From: an uncultured Bacilli bacterium
GTDB lineage: Bacteria; Bacillota_I; Bacilli_A; RF39; UBA660
Direction of reading: 5' to 3'
DNA length: 12,989 bases
NCBI GenBank assembly: GCA_948874605.1
Contig: CAQRXS010000028.1
Location: forward strand, 1-12,989
Part shown: positions 9,132 to 12,989 of the stretch, one piece after another
Layout of the letters: each line of letters begins with the position of its first letter
Numbering within the stretch: the stretch's first letter is position 1
Notes under the pieces: generated by a model
Told to the model about the DNA's origin: nothing
What the model saw: only the letters and a program-made list of their open reading frames with translations
The model's database searches: none
Made by a program: the position numbers and the translations under genes

Positions 9132-10970
9132 ATGTGTGGTATCGTTGGATTTGTTGACCAAAAAAAGAAAAAAGAAAAATTAAAAATTGTTAAAGATATG
9201 GCAGATCAAATTATTCATCGTGGACCAGATGGTGAAGGATACTTTTGTGATGATGTTGTAGCATTAGGTCATAGACGTCTTTCTATTATTGATGTTTCTG
9301 GTGGTGGGCAGCCAATATTTAATGAGGATAAAACAAAAGTAATTATTTTTAATGGTGAGATTTATAATTATGCTTCTTTAAAAGATGAACTTTTAGAATT
9401 GGGATATCAATTTCAAACAAAGACAGATACAGAAGTTATTCTTCATGGTTATGAAGCTTTTGGTGATGAACTTTTTGCCCGTCTTCGAGGAATGTTTTCT
9501 TTTGTAATTTATGATACGAAAACCAAAGAATTAGTTGGAGCAAGAGATCATTTTGGAATGAAACCTTTTTACTATTATTTAAAAGATCAAGAGTTTCTAT
9601 TTGCTTCTGAAATTAAGTCAATGCTTGTTCATCCGAATTTTCAAAAAGAAATTAATAAAGATGCTTTGAAAATGTATTTGATTTTTCAATATTCTGTAAA
9701 AGAAGAAACTTTCTTTAAAAATGTTTATAAATTAAAACCAGGTCATTATTTTCATTATAAAGATGGAAATTTAGATATTAAACCTTATTTTGAATTAGAA
9801 TATCATAAAAACTCAAATAAAAGTTATGATGAGATGAAACTAGAATTACAGAAAGTTTTGGAAGATTCTATTTATTATCATCAAACTACCAGTGATGTTG
9901 AAGTGGGGGCTTATTTATCAGGCGGTGTTGATTCTTCTTATGTTGTCAGTTTTGCGAAACCTGATAAAACTTTTTCGGTTGGTTTTTCTTATGAAGGGTT
10001 TGATGAGACGGACTATGCTAGCGATTTATCAAAAATGCTTGGTATTAAGAATTATCGCAAAAAGATTAGTCCGGAAGATTTCTTTGAAGCTTTACCAAGA
10101 GTACAATGGCATACAGACGAACCTCATGCTAACTTATCTACCGTTCCCTTATATTTTTTAAGTGAACTTACTGCTGAACAAGTTAAAGTTTGTTTATCTG
10201 GTGAAGGTAGTGATGAAATGTTTGGTGGATATAATGAATATAATGATCCAACTCTTTTAAAAATTTACTTGAAATTTCCACTTTTCTTTCGTAAATTTGT
10301 TCGGACAATTTGCAAACACTTACCTCATTTTCCCGGAAGAAATACGCTTATTTTATATGGGTTACCTTTTAATAAACGTTATATTGGTCATGGGACATTT
10401 ATGGAAGCAGATGATGCAAATAAGATATTGGCGGATGATTTAAAAAATGATGAGTCAATAGAGAGTGTTTTAGAACCTGTTTATTCGAAAATAAAAGATG
10501 CTGATGAAGTTACCAAAAAAATGTTTGTTGATTTCCATTTTTGGCTACCACAAGATATTTTACTGAAGGCAGACAAAATGAGTATGGCTCACTCTATTGA
10601 ATTACGGACACCCCTTATGGACGCAGAAGTATTCCGTTATGCTGCTACTATACCAAATAAGTATTTACTTAAAAATAAAGAAACAAAATATTTATTTCGA
10701 GATATTTCGAAAGATATTATTCCAGATGAGTGGGCTAAACGCCGTAAATGCGGATTTCCGGTACCTTTTTCAAAATGGATTCGCGAAGATAAATTTTATA
10801 CCAAAGTAAAAACGACGTTTGAACAAAATTATGTAAGTGAATTTTTTGATCAAAACTATATTTTACAATTATTAGAACGCCATTATCAGCAAAAAGAAAA
10901 TAATGGGCGGAAAATTTATAATATCTATTGTTTTCTTATTTGGTACCAAGAATATTTTGTAAATATGTAA
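9132..10970 (+). CDS. asnB: Asparagine synthetase, glutamine-hydrolysing
   Basis: Converts aspartate, glutamine and ATP to asparagine, glutamate, AMP and PPi. The initiator Met is followed directly by the nucleophile Cys2 (MCGIVGF), which fixes the start; AAAGGGTG lies just upstream. The class II glutaminase domain contains RRLSIID, NGEIYN (74-79) and DTEV with Asp99. The synthetase domain begins after about residue 215 and has the PP-loop SGGVDSS (263-269) and GEGSDE (357-362). The C-terminal half includes KADKMSMAHSIELRTPLMD. The 612-aa length matches the larger Bacillus-type enzymes (AsnB, AsnO), not the shorter E. coli AsnB. Some Bacillus paralogues act on peptidoglycan amidation or sporulation, so free asparagine synthesis is likely but not proven. 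It starts 13 bases after lysS with no intervening promoter or terminator, so it should share the T-box transcript. Confidence 0.95.
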   Translation: MCGIVGFVDQKKKKEKLKIVKDMADQIIHRGPDGEGYFCDDVVALGHRRLSIIDVSGGGQPIFNEDKTKVIIFNGEIYNYASLKDELLELGYQFQTKTDTEVILHGYEAFGDELFARLRGMFSFVIYDTKTKELVGARDHFGMKPFYYYLKDQEFLFASEIKSMLVHPNFQKEINKDALKMYLIFQYSVKEETFFKNVYKLKPGHYFHYKDGNLDIKPYFELEYHKNSNKSYDEMKLELQKVLEDSIYYHQTTSDVEVGAYLSGGVDSSYVVSFAKPDKTFSVGFSYEGFDETDYASDLSKMLGIKNYRKKISPEDFFEALPRVQWHTDEPHANLSTVPLYFLSELTAEQVKVCLSGEGSDEMFGGYNEYNDPTLLKIYLKFPLFFRKFVRTICKHLPHFPGRNTLILYGLPFNKRYIGHGTFMEADDANKILADDLKNDESIESVLEPVYSKIKDADEVTKKMFVDFHFWLPQDILLKADKMSMAHSIELRTPLMDAEVFRYAATIPNKYLLKNKETKYLFRDISKDIIPDEWAKRRKCGFPVPFSKWIREDKFYTKVKTTFEQNYVSEFFDQNYILQLLERHYQQKENNGRKIYNIYCFLIWYQEYFVNM

Positions 10971-10995
10971 GAACTCTAATTAGCGAGTTCTTTTT
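10969..10995 (+). terminator. Rho-independent terminator after asnB
   Basis: GAACTC (10971-10976) pairs with GAGTTC (10985-10990), extended by AA/TT, around an eight-base loop and followed by five T. It closes the T-box/lysS/asnB unit. Confidence 0.88.
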
Positions 10996-11002
10996 AACTT
11001 TG

Positions 11003-11054
11003 AATTGTACTCAATGTTAAAACTATTTAATCTCCGGTACAATTAGCATAGGTG
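11003..11054 (+). promoter_or_regulatory. Promoter of the XRE gene within an 8-base inverted repeat (candidate operator)
   Basis: AATTGTAC (11003-11010) and its exact reverse complement GTACAATT (11037-11044) are separated by 26 bases. The right arm contains TACAAT (11038-11043), a good -10 box, and AGGTG (11050-11054) follows six bases later. No clear -35 is seen 17 bases upstream (TGTTAA, 11015-11020). An inverted repeat over the promoter of an XRE-type gene is a plausible autoregulatory site. That role is inference, and an 8-base match could be chance in AT-rich DNA. Confidence 0.45.
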
Positions 11055-11059
11055 AATGT

Positions 11060-11323
11060 ATGGAGCATATTGAAGATTTTATTAATTTGGCTAATAATGT
11101 GAAGAAATATCGATTGATGAGAGGCTATACTCAAGAAGTGTTTGCAGAAAAAATTAATAAAACTGTTAATTTTTTAAGTTTATTAGAAAATGCACATGTT
11201 GGAATTACTGTTTATACTTTAATTGAAATAGCAAAAGCACTAGAGGTTCCAACTTCGAAACTTCTTGAACCTTGTGATAAAGTTAGCGGTAGAATCAAAA
11301 ATTATAAAAAGGTTACACATTAA
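11060..11323 (+). CDS. Small XRE/Cro-CI-type helix-turn-helix regulator
   Basis: An 87-aa protein consisting almost wholly of one HTH_3 domain, about residues 12-68. VKKYRLMRGYTQEVFAEKI forms the first two helices, with the conserved T-Q-E-x-F-A; the recognition helix region follows (NKTVNFLSLLENA), then TLIEIAKALEVPTSKLLE, the usual closing helices. A short basic tail ends it. There is no second domain for ligand binding, membrane anchoring or proteolysis, so it probably acts as a dimeric DNA-binding repressor. The start at ATG 11060 is chosen because AGGTG lies five bases upstream; ATG 11056 is out of frame. It is isolated by terminators on both sides and lies directly before a carrier gene, so control of itself and possibly of that carrier is a reasonable guess only. 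A phage or mobile-element origin is possible for such proteins, but nothing nearby supports it. Confidence 0.92.
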   Translation: MEHIEDFINLANNVKKYRLMRGYTQEVFAEKINKTVNFLSLLENAHVGITVYTLIEIAKALEVPTSKLLEPCDKVSGRIKNYKKVTH

Positions 11324-11366
11324 ATAGTCTTTTTTATTATCATTCTTTTTCATTTTTCACTTTATT

Positions 11367-11394
11367 TTCACATATTCCGATGTGAATTTTTTTT
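11367..11394 (+). terminator. Rho-independent terminator after the XRE gene
   Basis: TTCACAT (11367-11373) pairs with ATGTGAA (11380-11386) around a six-base loop, followed by eight T (11387-11394). It ends only 20 bases before the -10 box of the next gene, so the hairpin DNA could also serve as a palindromic protein site; termination is the simpler reading. Confidence 0.82.
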
Positions 11395-11410
11395 ATATTT
11401 TTAAGTTTTA

Positions 11411-11434
11411 TGCTATAATTTTGTTGGAGGAGGA
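11411..11434 (+). promoter_or_regulatory. Extended -10 promoter and Shine-Dalgarno of the carrier gene
   Basis: TGCTATAAT at 11411-11419 is a perfect extended -10 (TGn followed by consensus TATAAT). No -35 is evident, which extended -10 promoters can tolerate. GGAGGAGGA (11426-11434) begins six bases after the -10 and serves ATG 11443. The predicted transcript would start at or within one base of the Shine-Dalgarno. Confidence 0.75.
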
Positions 11435-11442
11435 TATTAAAA

Positions 11443-12900
11443 ATGAAGAAAATGTTTAAAGAACATGATCTTGTAAAAATTGTTTCTTTGATGTTACTGT
11501 TTGTTATAGTTCTTACATGGATTATTCCAACTGGTAATTTTGGGTCTGGAGCAACTTTTACAGAAGGAGAAATGGGACGTATTGGACTTGTGCATATTTT
11601 CTATGGAAGTACTTTTGCAATTCAAAATTATGGAATGCAAATTGGTTTCTTAGTAATTATTGGTGTATTCTATGGCGTGCTTAGTCATACAGAAGCATAT
11701 AAAGCACTTGTTTCACGTATTACAAAATTTGGGAAAGGAAAAGAAATTCCAGTAGCCTTAGGTATTTCACTTGTAACAGCACTTTTAGCTTCTACTTTAA
11801 ATAATACCATGGTACTAATCGCATTTATGCCATTCTTTGTAACAGTTTTGCGCCGAATTGGACTTTCTAAAATGTCTGCATTTGCTGCTACTTTTGGTTC
11901 TATTTTAGTTGGTGTATTGGGTGCTACGATTGGAACAGATGGTTTAACTGGCCTTGTAGAATATTTAGCTTATAGTGGTTCAGAATTAACAGTTACAACT
12001 GAAATTCTTGTTCGTATTGGTGTATTTGCTTTAGCATTTGTTCTATATAGTTTCTTTCTTGTAGTAGCAATTCGCAAAGATAATAGTACAAAAAAGAAAG
12101 AAGAATTAACTGATGATTTATTCTATGTAGAAGAACCTAAAAAGAAAAAAACAAAAGTATGGCCAATTGTTCTTATTTTAGCTATATTAGGAATATTCGC
12201 TATTTTAGGATTTATTTCATGGTATGGTGTTTTTGAATTAGAAATTTTCCAAACATTTCATGAGAAATTAATGGAACTTTCTATAGGTGAATTTGCAATA
12301 TTTCAAAATCTTTTAGGCAATGTACTACCTAATTTAAATGCTCAAGTTACAACAGAATTTGGAAGTTGGTATTTATTTTCTTATTCTGCATTAATAGTGG
12401 TTATTACTGTTTTAGTAGCAATTGCATCTAAGATGAAATTTAATGATTTCTTAAGTAATGCATGGGAAGGAATTAAAAAAGTTGGTAAACCAATCGCATT
12501 CTTGGTATTTGCTTATATGGTGTTTGTTTTCTTATATTGGTCACCAATTATGCCAACCGTTATTAATGAACTTTCTAAATTAACTAGTTCATTTAATCCA
12601 TTTGTTGCAACAATTCAAGCTTTTCTTGCTGGATTCTTTAATAGTGATCTTGCTTATGTTGGTTTCTCACTTACTTATTATTTAAGTAATTTTGCTGGAA
12701 CTGAAGGCAATATTATCTATATTATTTTCACAAGTATTTATGGGCTTGTACAATTCATTACTCCTATTAGTGTTTTCTTATTATTTGGTCTTTCTTATAT
12801 GGATATTCCTTATAAGAAGTGGATGGGATATATTTGGAAATTCTTCTTAGGAATGCTTGTATGTTTATTAGTCATTTTTGCACTTTTAACATATATTTAA
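11443..12900 (+). CDS. Multi-spanning membrane carrier, probable YfcC/DcuC-family transporter
   Basis: A 485-aa integral membrane protein with about 11-12 hydrophobic segments. The first (about 13-31) ends in TWIIPTGNF, a feature I associate with the YfcC branch of the C4-dicarboxylate carrier (DcuC) superfamily, whose members are annotated as amino-acid, dipeptide or dicarboxylate transporters. Segments follow near 67-89, 101-135 (with the polar STLNNTMVL turn), 143-175 (GVLGATIGTDG), 187-209 and 239-266, with the rest after residue 300. A strongly basic and acidic cytoplasmic loop (RKDNSTKKKEEL to EEPKKKKTK, about 210-237) splits the protein into two halves. Two conserved-looking NN/GTDG and FNSDLAYVGFSL re-entrant-type stretches could form the substrate site. 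The substrate cannot be read from the sequence. It is monocistronic, with its own promoter and terminator. Confidence 0.75.
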   Translation: MKKMFKEHDLVKIVSLMLLFVIVLTWIIPTGNFGSGATFTEGEMGRIGLVHIFYGSTFAIQNYGMQIGFLVIIGVFYGVLSHTEAYKALVSRITKFGKGKEIPVALGISLVTALLASTLNNTMVLIAFMPFFVTVLRRIGLSKMSAFAATFGSILVGVLGATIGTDGLTGLVEYLAYSGSELTVTTEILVRIGVFALAFVLYSFFLVVAIRKDNSTKKKEELTDDLFYVEEPKKKKTKVWPIVLILAILGIFAILGFISWYGVFELEIFQTFHEKLMELSIGEFAIFQNLLGNVLPNLNAQVTTEFGSWYLFSYSALIVVITVLVAIASKMKFNDFLSNAWEGIKKVGKPIAFLVFAYMVFVFLYWSPIMPTVINELSKLTSSFNPFVATIQAFLAGFFNSDLAYVGFSLTYYLSNFAGTEGNIIYIIFTSIYGLVQFITPISVFLLFGLSYMDIPYKKWMGYIWKFFLGMLVCLLVIFALLTYI

Positions 12901-12926
12901 AAAGTCACATTTTGTGATTTTTTTTT
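12901..12926 (+). terminator. Rho-independent terminator after the carrier gene
   Basis: Starting right after the TAA, AAAGTCACA (12901-12909) pairs with TGTGATTTT (12913-12921), with one G-U pair and a three-base loop. The T-tract continues to 12926. Confidence 0.85.
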
Positions 12927-12989
12927 GTTTGGTCCAGGACAAAAACATGAAAAAAATAAAGAAAGACTAATGAGGCTAGTAAACAAAAG
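12927..12989. other. Unassigned right edge
   Basis: These 63 bases contain no supportable gene. An ATG at 12948 opens a Lys-rich frame that stops after seven codons. ACTA/TAGT flanking a seven-base loop near 12967-12981 could be part of a hairpin continuing outside the window. Confidence 0.5.

Noticed and set aside
11367..11386. CRP/FNR-type operator upstream of the carrier gene
   Set aside because: The half-sites are in the inverted order and the hairpin runs straight into eight T, as a terminator does.

Overview
The window is AT-rich with A/T-biased codons, TAA/TAG/TGA stops and strong AGGAGG/AGGTG-type Shine-Dalgarno sites. It carries a lysine-type T-box leader and a pcrA-ligA cluster. 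Together these point to a low-GC Gram-positive bacterium of the Bacilli/Erysipelotrichia side, possibly one of the uncultured gut lineages near the Mollicutes. That placement is inference. TGA is read as stop: the ORF before lysS ends in a TGA overlapping the lysS ATG, so the Mycoplasma code is not in use. Every gene found is on the + strand.

Layout. (1) 1-473: the 3' end of a probable exported or surface protein, closed by a Rho-independent terminator. (2) 512-6677: a tight cluster of pcrA (DNA helicase), two small unrecognised genes overlapping by 11 bases, a sugar-phosphate nucleotidyltransferase and ligA (NAD-dependent DNA ligase). (3) 6719-10995: a consensus promoter, a T-box riboswitch whose specifier loop reads AAA (Lys), a frame-disrupted unknown ORF, lysS, asnB and a terminator. 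(4) 11003-11394: a small XRE-type regulator with its own promoter inside an 8-base inverted repeat, then a terminator. (5) 11411-12926: a multi-membrane-segment carrier resembling the YfcC/DcuC family, with an extended -10 promoter and a terminator. The last 63 bases hold nothing I can assign.

How the parts work together. The pcrA-ligA block supplies DNA unwinding and nick sealing, with a nucleotide-sugar enzyme and two unknowns translated in series. The T-box should raise transcription when uncharged tRNA-Lys accumulates. Because there is no visible terminator or promoter before 10969, asnB would come under the same lysine signal as lysS.

Most of the window is ordinary housekeeping. The points most worth following are: the two unknown ORFs between pcrA and the nucleotidyltransferase, which appear to share a repeated domain; the unknown ORF behind the T-box with two compensating frame breaks in homopolymers; the coupling of asnB to a lysine sensor; and a shared architecture in which three separate promoters each place the -10 box exactly six bases before the Shine-Dalgarno.
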